Assembly: GCA_964433675.1 (NCBI GenBank)
Contig: CAYSSJ010000016.1
Location: 1-61,258, forward strand
DNA: 61,258 nucleotides
Source: CAYSSJ01 sp964433675
GTDB lineage: Bacteria; Cloacimonadota; Cloacimonadia; Cloacimonadales; TCS61
Direction: 5' to 3'
The position numbers were made by a program, and so were the translations under genes. A model generated the notes under the pieces. That model did no database searches. It was given only the letters and a program-made list of their open reading frames with translations, and had not been told where the DNA came from. Below are positions 12,201-19,592 of the stretch, piece after piece. How positions within the stretch are numbered: position 1 is the stretch's first letter; each line of letters starts with the position of its first letter.

Positions 12201-15200
12201 GTAAAAGTGGAACAAACGCTTACTGCTTCCTATACATTCAACGATCCGGACGGTCATGCCGAAGGTGAGAGCGTATATCAGTGGTACAGACAACCTATCG
12301 TGCGAAGTTCGCGTAACGAATGGACACCGATAGAAGGTGCAAACGAGCTGGAATATACTCTGACCACCGAAGATGGTGATAAGCTGGTCGCATTCGGCGT
12401 TACACCTGTGGATGAATATGGCTTAGCCGGAGATGAAGTGATGAGCGTAGTCGGACCTGTAACTCCGCTGAGCGATGATGCTACTCTGGCTGAGATCACA
12501 GTCGATGAAGTGCCGATAGTCGGTTTTGCTCCCGATATCTATGAATATACAATGTACTATTCGTTCGGTACTACAGAGGTGCCGGTAGTAGATGCCGTAG
12601 CAAACTGTGATTTTGCCGATATTGTGATTACGGAAGCTACCGAGATGCCGTTTAATCACCATGAAGAACCAACCTTCACAACCATAGATGTGTATGCCGA
12701 AGATAGTATTCACGAACTCACCTATACAGTCTATTTTGCCATAGCTCCTGCGGACAATGCCAATCTGGCATCTATCTCGCTTGAGTATGGTATGCTCGAT
12801 CCGACTTTCGATCCGGATATCACCGAATACACCGGTATCCTACCTTATGATTCCACCGTTGCACCGGAAGTAACTGCAACCACCCAAGATCCGGGTGCAA
12901 CTCATACGGTTACGCAAGCAACAGACTTAGAAGATACAACCGTGATCCATGTTACATCACTGGACGGCACAGTAGAAAAATACTATTATGTAGATTATAT
13001 GCTCGAACCCTCCCTGGCTACACTCGAAGTAAGCATGGGTGAGCTGGAACCTGAATTTGATCCCGGTATTGATGATTACAATGTCGTATTACCATTTGGT
13101 ACGACAGAAGTTCCCGCAATAACCGCCACAGCAACATTAGAAGGTTCTACAATCGAGATCATCGAGCCGACCGAGCTACCGGAACGTCATTTCGAAGATG
13201 CGGCTATGGCGTATGTCGAAGTGACTCATCCGGAAGGGTATCCTACCAATATCTACAGCGTAGCATACTCTATAGCGCCCAATACGGTGGCTACACTGGA
13301 TGATATCGAAGTGGACGGTGTAAGCATACCGGATTTCGATCCTGACATATTGGAATATACTATTGAGCTTCCATTCGGAACTACAGATGTGCCACAGCTC
13401 ACAGTATATCCGACCGATGAATACGCTACCTATGAGATCACTGATGCAGAAGAGATGCCCGAACGCTGGTTTGAAGATGCGGCTGTCTCTACTGTAGAGG
13501 TAACTGCCGAAGATGGCGAAACCGTCCTAATCTATACGGTCAATTTCGCTATCCTTCCCAATACGGTAGCTACACTCGACGATATCGAAGTGGATGGCGA
13601 GAGCATCCCCGATTTCGACCCGGATGTACTCGAATATGATCTCTATTATACTTATGGAACAATGGATGTGCCGGAAGTAGTAGCACATACTACCGATCCA
13701 TATGCCGCATCAGAGATATTTGATGCTGTAGAGATGCCGGGCACAACCGAGATAGAGGTGATAGCAGAAGACGGTGAAACCGAGCTGACTTACATGCTCA
13801 ATTTCATTTGGGAAGAGAATCAAGCACCTTATATCGAGAATCTGGTCATCACCGGTTATCATAAAGTGGGATACACACTCACAGCCGAATACGACTTCTT
13901 AGATCCCGATGGTCATGCAGAAGGTGAGACGCTCTATCAGTGGTATGTATCTGCTCCGGCATCACGTGAACCGATGACACCGATAGAAGGTGCAGTCGAA
14001 GATACCTTCATCCCGACGATGGACTATGTGGGCATGAACATTCTGGTAGAAGTAACTCCAGTAGATGAATGGGGTCTTGCCGGCGAAGCTGTAATGAGCC
14101 CGCCAACCGATCCGATCATCCCGCTTGATCCGCCTAGAAACTTGGTTGCCAATGCCGGCGACGAATATGTGGATCTGATGTGGCAGGCACCTGTAACTAC
14201 CAGAGGTGAAGGTAGAAGAAATGATGGTAGAATATCCGATAGTAGAGACTATAGAGATGACCATGCCGTGATCGGCTACAATATCTATCGTGATGAAGAG
14301 TTGATTACTACAGTAGGTCTAGTGCATAACTACAGAGATGAAGATGTGGAAAATGTTGTTGAATACTCCTATTATATCACAGCTCTCTATCCGGCGGGTG
14401 AATCATTCCCATCCAATGCAGATACAGCCATGCCGATGCCGGATATCATCCCTTATGGTGATGTGGACAACAATGGTGTGGTAGAAGCCTTCGATGCAGC
14501 TCTGACACTGCAATATGCGGTTGGCTTAGATCCCCTTCCCGAAGATCCACGCCCGTGGGAAGATTGGCGTCTGGAAAGAGCAGACGTGGATGCGAATTCA
14601 CAGATCCAAGCTTACGATGCATCACTGATCATTCGCTATGCTCTGGGTATCATCACAGAATTCCCGGCACAGCAAGAACCGGGAAGACTAGCCGATCCGA
14701 TTTATGTAGATATCTCTTATGCTACGGAAGACGGATATCTCTATTTCGTTACCAACGCTATGGAAGATCTGTTTGCAGCCGAGTTCATCATACCGCATCC
14801 TGCTAATGTTAGCTTCGGCGAGGTTGAGTTCAATCCGATCTTGGCTGATTATATCACAGCTATCCATACGGATGATCAGGGTATTCATATAGCTATGGCT
14901 GCTGCAATCCCGGAAGAAGGTAGCGATTATCTGCTCAGAATTCCTTATGAACAAGAGGATTATGAACTGCTCACCATCGACGTGATCTCCAATATTCATC
15001 AGTACAGCATGGAAATCGAATTCGATCCGACAGAATCTGACGATCCGATCACTCCGGTGAACACGATGCTGAGCCAGAACTATCCTAATCCGTTCAATCC
15101 CAATACAACCATCGCTTTCGCTCTAGAGAGCCAACAGCATGTTTGCATAGAAGTCTATTCTATCAAAGGTAACAAAGTGGCTACTCTGATCGATAAGAAG

Positions 15201-15335
15201 ATGGATTCCGGTTATCATACTGTTAACTGGAACGGGACCGATGATAGCGGCAGAACTCTCGCCAGCGGTATCTATCTGTATCGTATGGTGACAGCAGAAT
15301 TCACCGCTACCAAGAAGATGATATATCTCAAATAA
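3300..15335 (+). CDS. giant secreted multi-domain protein with T9SS-type sorting domain
   Basis: A 4011-residue extracellular or surface protein. ATG 3300 is chosen because GGAGG lies at 3290-3294 and a signal peptide (MKKTFLLLAMLAIVAGLSA) follows; a frame open from 3288 would place that site inside the gene. Approximate order: two 101-residue DSYGDGWNG repeats (21-222); an FN3-like domain; choice-of-anchor-J (cleaved adhesin) modules near 326, 601, 876, 1274 and 2440; choice-of-anchor-D modules near 760, 1038, 1434, 1679 and 2624; a carboxypeptidase-like module near 1981; a beta-propeller-like stretch near 2150-2370; cadherin-like folds near 2740-2955; five cadherin-like beta-sandwich repeats (3061-3505); an FN3 domain; a dockerin-like pair of Ca-binding loops (GDVDNNGVVEAFDAA, ADVDANSQIQAYDAS) near 3720-3790; and a T9SS type A tail from about 3920. 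Function beyond adhesion or surface structure cannot be told. Confidence 0.9.
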   Translation: MKKTFLLLAMLAIVAGLSATDWSVALIDSYGDGWNGGLLTVYVNDTVVLDEITLDSGEGPEYHTFSVQNGDEISTIYTEGLWSNENYYAILNQHDDVVAESGGTWDNPGASTPESITEPLIIWSVALIDSYGDGWNGGLLTVYVNGDVVLEDITLDTGAGPEYHTFAVADGDQITTSYTEGSWSSENYYAIMDHDNEIVAESGGTWSNPGASTPESITEPIVVEIVDIVSNPVPENGAIGVALTGDLNWDFGEGVDTYDLWFGEAGNMVEVVSGETAGATGSYSYSDLDGVTVYEWQVIAHSAEENRLTTEGPVWSFTTTATPIIQFPWDEGFEDEWPPLGWTIVNGVSGSYWEQSSVSSNTGSYAARSYNGYSSNYLADEWLITPPINMDDGLMLSFFGYSSQTPNGDKEKMRIMIMDEVYDNVADLHANAIELDVKNFTGSWEEYFVNLDAYSGDKYIAFNYYIPVDVGYNYVYVDDVLLFELPDYDVSISNLTGDRTVQSGTTDSYEIEIENRGTQNDTYNINVTGIVRSWVYDFPATVAVDAGETAIVDLDVTVPADAGMGDTDTISFSATSQSDSNVSDSVEITTTAVSPMIAPHFEDFDDVSTPDLPIGWSKIVDHPTSTSPRVETYTSGTPLSPSNHVRLYSNDEIDAEIMLITPPTTGLNESRIRFWAKCSSTTNIPDLIIGTMSDPTDAATFTPFQIIEADTELTGTYQEFMVHFDSYVGTDQYVAFKHGATPSWFRSIYIDDFTYEEIPTDPVLEVSPMEQDFGTIAIGDMPDPVDCTLTNVGVGTLTINDGDILFTGADPDDFALGAITYPIEMESGNSQTIPIMFDPLTAGSKEAMMQITHNGTNSPFDVGPLSGYALPEGSLVEGFENEFPPESWTYIDGGLGSYWDQSSTSPYAGDYSARSYNGSGSSYDADEWLITPMLNLDATPDPSLMFAGRSGYDRPDPSMTIRIMMMDEVYDNVDDLHANAIEVGSIVLSAGWTVYEVDLAAYSGAHYFAFLYYVEDGSFNYVYVDEVVGPPIYVPPDFAYDPQEFDFGGLSVGKISEPQDFILSNIGGDVITIAPEDINLTGDTDHFILNNIEQTVNLGADESTVVSVQFAPQSLEEKTAYLNIEDNIAAERNIRISRADRNLSETGRELHSIPLYGEGLKPFRVERITPDEQIVIGKNFYYETEIVNDLETDELFYLVAFDGDWSYQTQNAAGQNISTINVPAEDTRKIFIRVTAPETAVEGFIDTFTFRAYSETNPDLTDEVDITSTAVELIELPYVQNFQSDEFPPDFWRSENWAWSATHGIAGSGAAIVPAGTEETAILRSKAINLPEGEKHVRFWWSDIDPEIRTRNASMTYLEIATQAEELPNAGTGDWTVLETLESGTYDDYTEMIVDLTAYDAGDYYLRWRHEPNGASPGAGLARVIIEANVPAAEFVIDPDAYDFGEVLVGESEIAQFTITNLGLETMTIVDGGIYIEALQRISRDQHYSVVHPNYPVELGYNQSLELEVVFEPLTDGIHEAELVIENNITRAVNRVPLTGEGYYRPAGSTCDNPYIATLPLVDYEDNTEAYGDDYSSGWINPSSSYLNGNDFVVQFEIDELGLFKGSVSGSWTGLFILDQCPSDTDPPDVLASATGSSGGSFSIEDLPIGTYYAIVSTWPSPQFTDFTLNLSLVTGPVFAADPPEKDFGQILVDATSEDQVFTISNDGIDTLIVNSIDLVGDDVAEFMLTDDNIYPIELGADENVTVSVAFAPTSEGIKTAMLEITEAQNAPDRLGRSRDTIVHQVPLTGEGYVLPENVVYFGTGDAVNSTTTANPINIYYRSLRGQMVYHATELIAAGIEAGDALLEFGFYVESPPLYGLPNFRIRMLHTDAEDSSAHIDVGPENNVYFRTEYMPTAGDWDILELDEPFVWDGVSNILVDTGFAQVPSWNSSGQQRIYTVPNGFRYIRQDAQDVSEEATTTTSSNKPQAIMIFGEIPQDGSIEGTVTMIGGEGDVTEVEVTAGEVTVNPEPDGTYSIEIAPGTYDVTAELFGYQTEVQYGVEVLSDETTADINFTLGNIGIAVDPSNFDVDITQGQVITQQMTITNNGAGDLEYEIGQIYQMTYRTGGIGDNYNVNVEKQIGHNSELDERAPNTMSASQTISQQSRELFDLLYHFPTGTGLGYSVATDGYYIYSAMWNNNLFYKYETDGTYVGEFSVPGFDGNLRDMTFDGQYFYGSPNSDTIYQLDLVDEILVDQFTTGVSTIRGLAYDEINDGFWVTNGWNPPITLVDRTGSTIQTIDPAISSISGLGWENKSNGGPHLWAYTQPGAPSDNVLNKIKIEDESIAQTFDVAELGILDEDSISGGMDIASETGAYTIIGMSQNDMIWILDLESWLSIEPIAGTVPAGQSVVVDLMFDASKVDEAISYSADIVVSNNAQEDPIVVPATMNVEQAIGASVPYVVDFEAEFPPVFQFGPDWQRMSGAVGTTLQSTIYGWQQMDYANLGEGNMSAGIQMYDNNLNHWLITSPIYLDNGAQRNEGVYRLNFDLALTQFNSSAGASLAEGDIFRVYVSTDDGATWDMLKEWDHTTAIPADGEPQLILLEEHHGETVKFGFYAESDIINDVELFVDNFAVHYVGEAIYDIYVMYPDTLAHNFERVTLGETEAVDINLDLTEGTLIINNIELSGENADEFIIPQLHYPMTMEESAALPVTFAPVELGLKSAQIDIEIYDPYAVAENGEYYTYEIMLEGVGYEEPTITPPEQISFAENDEWVGDFTDYITGITPGGELPDLTVELTEDIIVTIDGYEVTLSAPDYWNGLEDVTFIVDDQFNGLRAARNSEYARRENPLSRATDSFTINVEVTPVNNPPFVLDHVADFEIDINEIDDVTVNVWDVFDDWDLHPELNNHPDAPDEELSFSTEGNVNIAVDIDPISGVVTFTPAADWYGAEDITLIATDIAEQTAETTFTVTVPNEPPYVTDLTIEGWVKVEQTLTASYTFNDPDGHAEGESVYQWYRQPIVRSSRNEWTPIEGANELEYTLTTEDGDKLVAFGVTPVDEYGLAGDEVMSVVGPVTPLSDDATLAEITVDEVPIVGFAPDIYEYTMYYSFGTTEVPVVDAVANCDFADIVITEATEMPFNHHEEPTFTTIDVYAEDSIHELTYTVYFAIAPADNANLASISLEYGMLDPTFDPDITEYTGILPYDSTVAPEVTATTQDPGATHTVTQATDLEDTTVIHVTSLDGTVEKYYYVDYMLEPSLATLEVSMGELEPEFDPGIDDYNVVLPFGTTEVPAITATATLEGSTIEIIEPTELPERHFEDAAMAYVEVTHPEGYPTNIYSVAYSIAPNTVATLDDIEVDGVSIPDFDPDILEYTIELPFGTTDVPQLTVYPTDEYATYEITDAEEMPERWFEDAAVSTVEVTAEDGETVLIYTVNFAILPNTVATLDDIEVDGESIPDFDPDVLEYDLYYTYGTMDVPEVVAHTTDPYAASEIFDAVEMPGTTEIEVIAEDGETELTYMLNFIWEENQAPYIENLVITGYHKVGYTLTAEYDFLDPDGHAEGETLYQWYVSAPASREPMTPIEGAVEDTFIPTMDYVGMNILVEVTPVDEWGLAGEAVMSPPTDPIIPLDPPRNLVANAGDEYVDLMWQAPVTTRGEGRRNDGRISDSRDYRDDHAVIGYNIYRDEELITTVGLVHNYRDEDVENVVEYSYYITALYPAGESFPSNADTAMPMPDIIPYGDVDNNGVVEAFDAALTLQYAVGLDPLPEDPRPWEDWRLERADVDANSQIQAYDASLIIRYALGIITEFPAQQEPGRLADPIYVDISYATEDGYLYFVTNAMEDLFAAEFIIPHPANVSFGEVEFNPILADYITAIHTDDQGIHIAMAAAIPEEGSDYLLRIPYEQEDYELLTIDVISNIHQYSMEIEFDPTESDDPITPVNTMLSQNYPNPFNPNTTIAFALESQQHVCIEVYSIKGNKVATLIDKKMDSGYHTVNWNGTDDSGRTLASGIYLYRMVTAEFTATKKMIYLK
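3363..3730 (+). repeat. intragenic 303-bp duplication (two DSYGDGWNG modules)
   Basis: The stretch starting TGGTCTGTTGCTTTAATAGA at 3363 recurs at 3666 with about 64 identical bases in a row, exactly 303 bp (101 codons) apart. The near-perfect DNA identity within otherwise diverged modules points to recent duplication or gene conversion. Confidence 0.85.
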
Positions 15336-15350
15336 TCTCCAAAATCCGAA

Positions 15351-15383
15351 GAGGGGTGGAAGTAATTCCGCCCCTCTTTTTTT
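15351..15383 (+). terminator. intrinsic terminator of the giant-protein gene
   Basis: A GC-rich stem (GAGGGG, a bulge, GGAA pairing with TTCC, a bulge, CCCCTC) is followed by a run of T residues, 16 bp after the stop codon. Confidence 0.9.
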
Positions 15384-15562
15384 GAGAAGAAAAGAAATGT
15401 TTAATTGTGTTAGGATTTTAGATCCTCGTAGAGAAGTTATTGAACTCCATCTGAATAATGGAAGCCGGTTCACATTTTTAGAAAAAAGCAGCACAAAAGG
15501 GAAACATTAGTGTAAGTATAGAGCAAAAATACCATATACTTAGTTGCATATTTCTGGATTCT

Positions 15563-15605
15563 AATCCCAAAATAATATATATCTTTTGGGATTTGAATCC
15601 CAAAA
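15563..15605 (+). promoter_or_regulatory. three-arm dyad: alternating complementary decamers
   Basis: AATCCCAAAA (15563-15572), TTTTGGGATT (15584-15593) and AATCCCAAAA (15596-15605) lie in a row. The middle arm can pair with either neighbour, so two hairpins exclude each other; arms 2 and 3 form a perfect palindrome with a two-base centre. It is about 90 bp upstream of the DUF6506 gene and could be an operator or an RNA switch. The rest of 15384-15693 shows nothing else recognisable. Confidence 0.5.
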
Positions 15606-15693
15606 GGTTAGATTAAATCTATGTGGTTGAGATTTTCCTTGTCAGAAAATGAGCAAATACAATAAATAAACTAAATAAACGAAGGAGGATAGA

Positions 15694-16011
15694 ATGGCAT
15701 TCAAAACTATGTTTATCGCCCAAGCTCCCGATGCAGACTATCAGAAGCACAACAATATGATAGAGACAGGAAAATTCAAACTTTGCTCTTATGTGGTAAG
15801 TTCAAAAAAGGAAGTAATCAAGGTGTGCAAAGATCTTTATGAGAAGGATGGACTCGATTCGGTAATGCTCTGTCCCGGTTTTTCACATGAGGATGTGGCT
15901 GATATTTTCGCTGCTTTAGACCAAAAAGTGGCAGTCAGCGTAGCTCGAGCAGATGGTCCGAGCAACAGCATCACAGCGCCGATCATTCAAAGAGAATTTT
16001 TTGGGAAATAA
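15694..16011 (+). CDS. DUF6506 family protein
   Basis: This 105-residue soluble protein matches, from memory of the family, DUF6506: an N-terminal MAFKTMFIAQAPDAD strand, a LCPGF motif at about residue 59-63, and the closing block VSVARADGPSN. No biochemical role is known to me. The start has a good ribosome site (GAAGGAGG). The next gene begins 25 bp after the stop, so the two may be co-transcribed. No signal peptide is present. Confidence 0.75.
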   Translation: MAFKTMFIAQAPDADYQKHNNMIETGKFKLCSYVVSSKKEVIKVCKDLYEKDGLDSVMLCPGFSHEDVADIFAALDQKVAVSVARADGPSNSITAPIIQREFFGK

Positions 16012-16036
16012 ACAAAGAAATATATTGGACGGGCGC

Positions 16037-16537
16037 ATGATAAAGATAGTTCCTGTAAGCGAAAATAAGAAGGAGATACTGAGGAATCTTTTGGAGAAGT
16101 ACGATTATGAATTTTCTCAGTATAATAAACGAGAAGTGAACGATTTGGGGCTTTTTGGTTATAAATATCTGGACCATTACTGGACAGAAGAGAGACGATG
16201 GGCTTATTTTATCTATGTCGATGATAAACTGGCCGGGTTTGCGATGATAAATGATTTCCCCGAAGCCAAAGAAGAAACCGATTATACAATGGCTGAGTTC
16301 TTTGTGTTATACAAATATCGTCGGATGGGGATAGGTAAATTTGCCGCGCATAGTTTATTCGACAAATTCAAGGGGAAATGGCAGCTAAAAAGACATCCCC
16401 ATAATCTGGATTCCGTATATTTTTGGGATAAGGTGATAGCAGAATATACAAATGGCAATTTCAGACTGAAAAAATCCTACCCGGATTCCGAATATACCGA
16501 CGGTACTCGAGGTGATATTTACTTTTTTGAAACTTAG
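16037..16537 (+). CDS. GNAT family N-acetyltransferase
   Basis: A 166-residue cytoplasmic protein with the GNAT fold. It has an N-terminal helix pair, the strand FAMINDF, and the acetyl-CoA-binding block AEFFVLYKYRRMGIGKFAAHSLFD (about residues 93-116), where RRMGIG is the motif-A R/Q-x-x-G-x-G/A loop. A longer frame opens at 15953, but that part overlaps the preceding gene, so ATG 16037 is preferred. The substrate cannot be predicted. The kinase gene follows after 11 bp. Confidence 0.85.
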   Translation: MIKIVPVSENKKEILRNLLEKYDYEFSQYNKREVNDLGLFGYKYLDHYWTEERRWAYFIYVDDKLAGFAMINDFPEAKEETDYTMAEFFVLYKYRRMGIGKFAAHSLFDKFKGKWQLKRHPHNLDSVYFWDKVIAEYTNGNFRLKKSYPDSEYTDGTRGDIYFFET

Positions 16538-16548
16538 ATAGGGGCGAA

Positions 16549-17676
16549 ATGATGGAAACAGAAATTGATGTAACCGAAGAGGTCAGAGATAAGTGGCAGA
16601 AGATACTCAATGTGATAGCAAAATTATTGAATGTACCCACTAGTCTGATCATGAAACTTAGTGGTCCTGATATCATGGTATATCTTGCTGGTCAAACAGG
16701 AGAAAATCCATATAAACCTGGGGATAAAGAGCATTTTGAAGATTCCGGGTTATATTGCGAAACTGTGATTAAATCCAACAAAATGCTGCTTGTTCCAGAT
16801 GCACTTTCCGATGAGCACTGGAAGAACAATCCCGATGTAAAACTAAATATGATATCGTATTTGGGATTGCCAATCAAATACCCGGATAACTCTCCTTTCG
16901 GAACAATTTGTGTCCTTGATGACAAGACAAACAGCTATTCTGAGCTGTATATAGATTTGGTCAGCAGTTTTCGAGACACTATAGAAAAAGACATTGAACT
17001 ACTTTACTATTATCAATTACTGAAAGAAAAAAACCTTAAATTACGAGAGTATGTTAATAAAATAAAGTCACTTCTATCCGAAAAGGAGGCATTACTTACT
17101 GAAGTGCACCATCGGATAAAAAATAACATCTCGTCCGTGCAAAGTCTATTAAACATGCAGATGCAATCGGTCAAGAATCCGGAAGCTATTACTGTGTTGA
17201 AAAATACGATCGGGCAAGTAAAAAACATGCGTCTGCTCTATGAGAATCTCCTAATCAGCAAAGATTATCAAGAGTTGTCATCAAAAGAATATCTGGAAAA
17301 ATTGATAGATTCGATCATCGGGTTGTACGCCGATAAGAAAAAGATAAAAGTAATAAAAAGGATCGAAGATTTCCATATGGGATCTTCAAGTCTGTTTCTA
17401 CTGGGTATCATTATAAACGAACTCCTCACAAACTCTATGAAATATGCTTTTGAAGATGATCAGCAAGGGAAAATTGAGGTTTCTTTAACTTGTGATGGTG
17501 GCAAGGTAACATTACAAGTACGAGATAATGGCAAAGGTTTGCCCGCTAGTTTCGATATGAAAAAAACTACTGGTTTTGGTATCACTTTGGTCGATATGCT
17601 GAGCAAACAGCTAAAAGGAAATTATAAAATCGAAACGGAAAACGGAACAAAAAACATCATCGAGTTCGCTTTATGA
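16549..17676 (+). CDS. GAF-domain sensor histidine kinase (HisKA_2 type)
   Basis: A 375-residue cytoplasmic sensor kinase. Residues 1-155 look like a GAF domain (LIMKLSGPDIMVYLAGQTGE, LGLPIKYPDNSPFGTICVLD). A short coiled-coil linker leads to a HisKA_2 dimerisation domain with the phosphorylated His in EVHHRIKNNISS (about residue 185-195). A HATPase follows with the N-box INELLTNSMKYAF and the G-box GKGLPASFD. No transmembrane segment is seen. Two adjacent ATG codons (16549, 16552) are possible starts. No response regulator is adjacent, so it is an orphan here. Its stop overlaps the next start by 4 bp (ATGA). Confidence 0.9.
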   Translation: MMETEIDVTEEVRDKWQKILNVIAKLLNVPTSLIMKLSGPDIMVYLAGQTGENPYKPGDKEHFEDSGLYCETVIKSNKMLLVPDALSDEHWKNNPDVKLNMISYLGLPIKYPDNSPFGTICVLDDKTNSYSELYIDLVSSFRDTIEKDIELLYYYQLLKEKNLKLREYVNKIKSLLSEKEALLTEVHHRIKNNISSVQSLLNMQMQSVKNPEAITVLKNTIGQVKNMRLLYENLLISKDYQELSSKEYLEKLIDSIIGLYADKKKIKVIKRIEDFHMGSSSLFLLGIIINELLTNSMKYAFEDDQQGKIEVSLTCDGGKVTLQVRDNGKGLPASFDMKKTTGFGITLVDMLSKQLKGNYKIETENGTKNIIEFAL

Positions 17677-18509
17677 ATCCAATCTTACCTCTAATTCTCT
17701 TCTTATCAACGATTCTTATCGTTTCTTGCAGTATGAACAAAATGGTGCAAACCGAGCTTGAGAAAATACTATCTGAAGTGGAAATTTCGGATGCAAGAAT
17801 CATCGGTGAGGATGATATAGAGAATCTTCCGCAGCCGGTGCAGAATTGGCTAAGAAAATCCGGCATAATTGGTAAGCAGGAAATCAGATCAGGATGGCTA
17901 AGACAAGTAGCAAAGCTGAAAATGAAACCGAAGCAGGAAAGATGGTTGAACGCAGAAGCAGAGCAATATTTCACCACCCAAAAACCAGCTTTTATTTGGA
18001 CGGTTAAACTCAAAATGTCTCCGTTTATCGGCATCCGGGGACGAGATAAGTTCACCGAAGGCAAAGGTGAGATGCTTATCAGGATGAATTCACTGATCAA
18101 TGTTGTAAACGAGCGAGGTGAAAAATTAGACGAAGCTACTCTGCAGAGATACTTGGGTGAGATTGTTTGGTATCCTTCTGCTGCAATGAGCGAATATATC
18201 AAATGGGAAGAGATAGATGAAAATATAGCCAAAGCTACTATAAACTTCAGAGGGATTCAAGCTGAAGGGGTGTTTTATTTCAATGAGAATGGCGATTTTA
18301 TCAAGTTCAGCACAATGCGCTATAGAGAGAATAAGCCGGATTCCGAGCGCTATGAGTGGATTATCACAGCAAATGAATATGGCGAGTTGGATGGAGTAAG
18401 AATACCCTCCAGACTAGAAGCTACTTGGAGATTAGATGATAGCGAGTGGACTTGGCTCAAGTTGGAAATAGTGGACATGAAATATAATGTTACAAATGTA
18501 CGTAAGTAG
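17673..18509 (+). CDS. putative lipoprotein, DUF6544/DUF6920-like
   Basis: A 278-residue protein with an N-terminal hydrophobic segment ending in a possible lipobox (LIVSCS, Cys about residue 19), suggesting membrane anchoring. The body carries signatures I associate with DUF6544-like proteins: LPQPVQNWLRKSGIIG, AEQYFTTQKPAFIW, LQRYLGEIVWYPSA and VRIPSRLEATW. The function is unknown. It overlaps the upstream kinase gene by ATGA, so translation is probably coupled. Confidence 0.7.
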   Translation: MNPILPLILFLSTILIVSCSMNKMVQTELEKILSEVEISDARIIGEDDIENLPQPVQNWLRKSGIIGKQEIRSGWLRQVAKLKMKPKQERWLNAEAEQYFTTQKPAFIWTVKLKMSPFIGIRGRDKFTEGKGEMLIRMNSLINVVNERGEKLDEATLQRYLGEIVWYPSAAMSEYIKWEEIDENIAKATINFRGIQAEGVFYFNENGDFIKFSTMRYRENKPDSERYEWIITANEYGELDGVRIPSRLEATWRLDDSEWTWLKLEIVDMKYNVTNVRK

Positions 18510-18562
18510 TATTTCATGGCTGTAAGAAGTGTGATGATGAAAAACAAAAATTAAGGAGGAAG

Positions 18563-18808
18563 ATGATGGATATGCAAGTATTGACCAGCTTTTTCTTGTG
18601 GTGCACGATATTGAATGTAGGATTATTGGTGATCTCATTTCTGCTATTGAATTTTATGGGTGATTTTGCCTACAAGATGCATAGAAAATGGTTTCCCATC
18701 TCCCGAGAGACTTTCAATATCGCGATCTATTCATTTATCGGTATCTACAAGATAATGGTGTTTGTCTTCAATGTGGTGCCACTGGTAGCTCTTTTGATCA
18801 TTGGGTGA
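18563..18808 (+). CDS. DUF6868 family small membrane protein
   Basis: An 81-residue protein with two hydrophobic spans (about residues 8-30 and 53-79) joined by a charged loop containing HRKWFPIS. Pattern and length match DUF6868: an N-terminal FFLWCTILNVGLL and the closing YKIMVFVFNVVPLVALLI. The function is unknown. AAGGAGGA lies just before ATG 18563. It is followed within 25 bp by the YdeI-like gene. Confidence 0.75.
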   Translation: MMDMQVLTSFFLWCTILNVGLLVISFLLLNFMGDFAYKMHRKWFPISRETFNIAIYSFIGIYKIMVFVFNVVPLVALLIIG

Positions 18809-18831
18809 TGGTTAGGCAAAGAAGGGAAGTT

Positions 18832-19398
18832 ATGAAAATAACACACTCCATCTATATCACTACTCGAGAGGAATGGCGTAAATGGTTGAAAAAGAATCAT
18901 AATGTTCAAACAGAAGTTTGGCTGATCTACTACAAAAAGCATACCGGCAAGCCGAGAATAGCCTATGATGACGCTGTAGAAGAAGCCCTCTGTTTCGGAT
19001 GGATAGACAGTACCATCCAAAGAATAGATGATGAAAAGTATGCTCAGAGATTCACACCACGCAAGAATCTAAAAAAATGGTCCGAACTTAATAAGCAAAG
19101 AGTGAAAAAACTTATCAAAGCAGGGCTGATGACCGAGGCGGGTTTTGCGAAAATAGACCGGCAAGTATTCTCCCATAGCAAAACGGAGGCGAAAAAAGAA
19201 TTCTGCATTCCCGATGATATGAAACAGGCATTCGAAGCAGAAGAGCCGGCATGGACCAACTTTCTGAATTTAGCTCCATCCTATCGCAGAAAATATATGC
19301 TCTGGATAACAAAGGCTAAACGCGAAGCTACCCGTCACAAGCGACTGAAAGAAGCGATAGAACTTCTGAAGGAGAATAAGAAACTCGGGATGAAGTGA
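18832..19398 (+). CDS. YdeI/OmpD-associated family protein
   Basis: A 188-residue soluble protein of the YdeI/OmpD-associated family (sometimes called bacteriocin-protection proteins). Motifs are WRKWLKKNH, EVWLIYYKKHTGKPRIAYDDAVEEALCFGWID (about residues 20-52) and a basic C-terminal region LAPSYRRKYMLWI...AKREATRHKRL. ATG 18832 has AGGGAAG upstream; the longer frame from 18688 overlaps the preceding gene and is rejected. The biochemical role is not established. It ends the local gene run; about 195 bp without a gene follow. Confidence 0.85.
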   Translation: MKITHSIYITTREEWRKWLKKNHNVQTEVWLIYYKKHTGKPRIAYDDAVEEALCFGWIDSTIQRIDDEKYAQRFTPRKNLKKWSELNKQRVKKLIKAGLMTEAGFAKIDRQVFSHSKTEAKKEFCIPDDMKQAFEAEEPAWTNFLNLAPSYRRKYMLWITKAKREATRHKRLKEAIELLKENKKLGMK

Positions 19399-19592
19399 TA
19401 AAGCCATTTGCGGAAAAAAAATGTTATCTCAAACTTAGTTTCTATCGAAACTTTAGTTTATTGTTATGATAAAATTTATATTGACATGTAATTATCACAA
19501 ATTTAATAAGAAAATATCATTGGAGGTTGTGGAGGGCTTATGATTAACGATAAAAGTTATGGGATTTTATCCAATACGGTTTAGGTAAGTAT

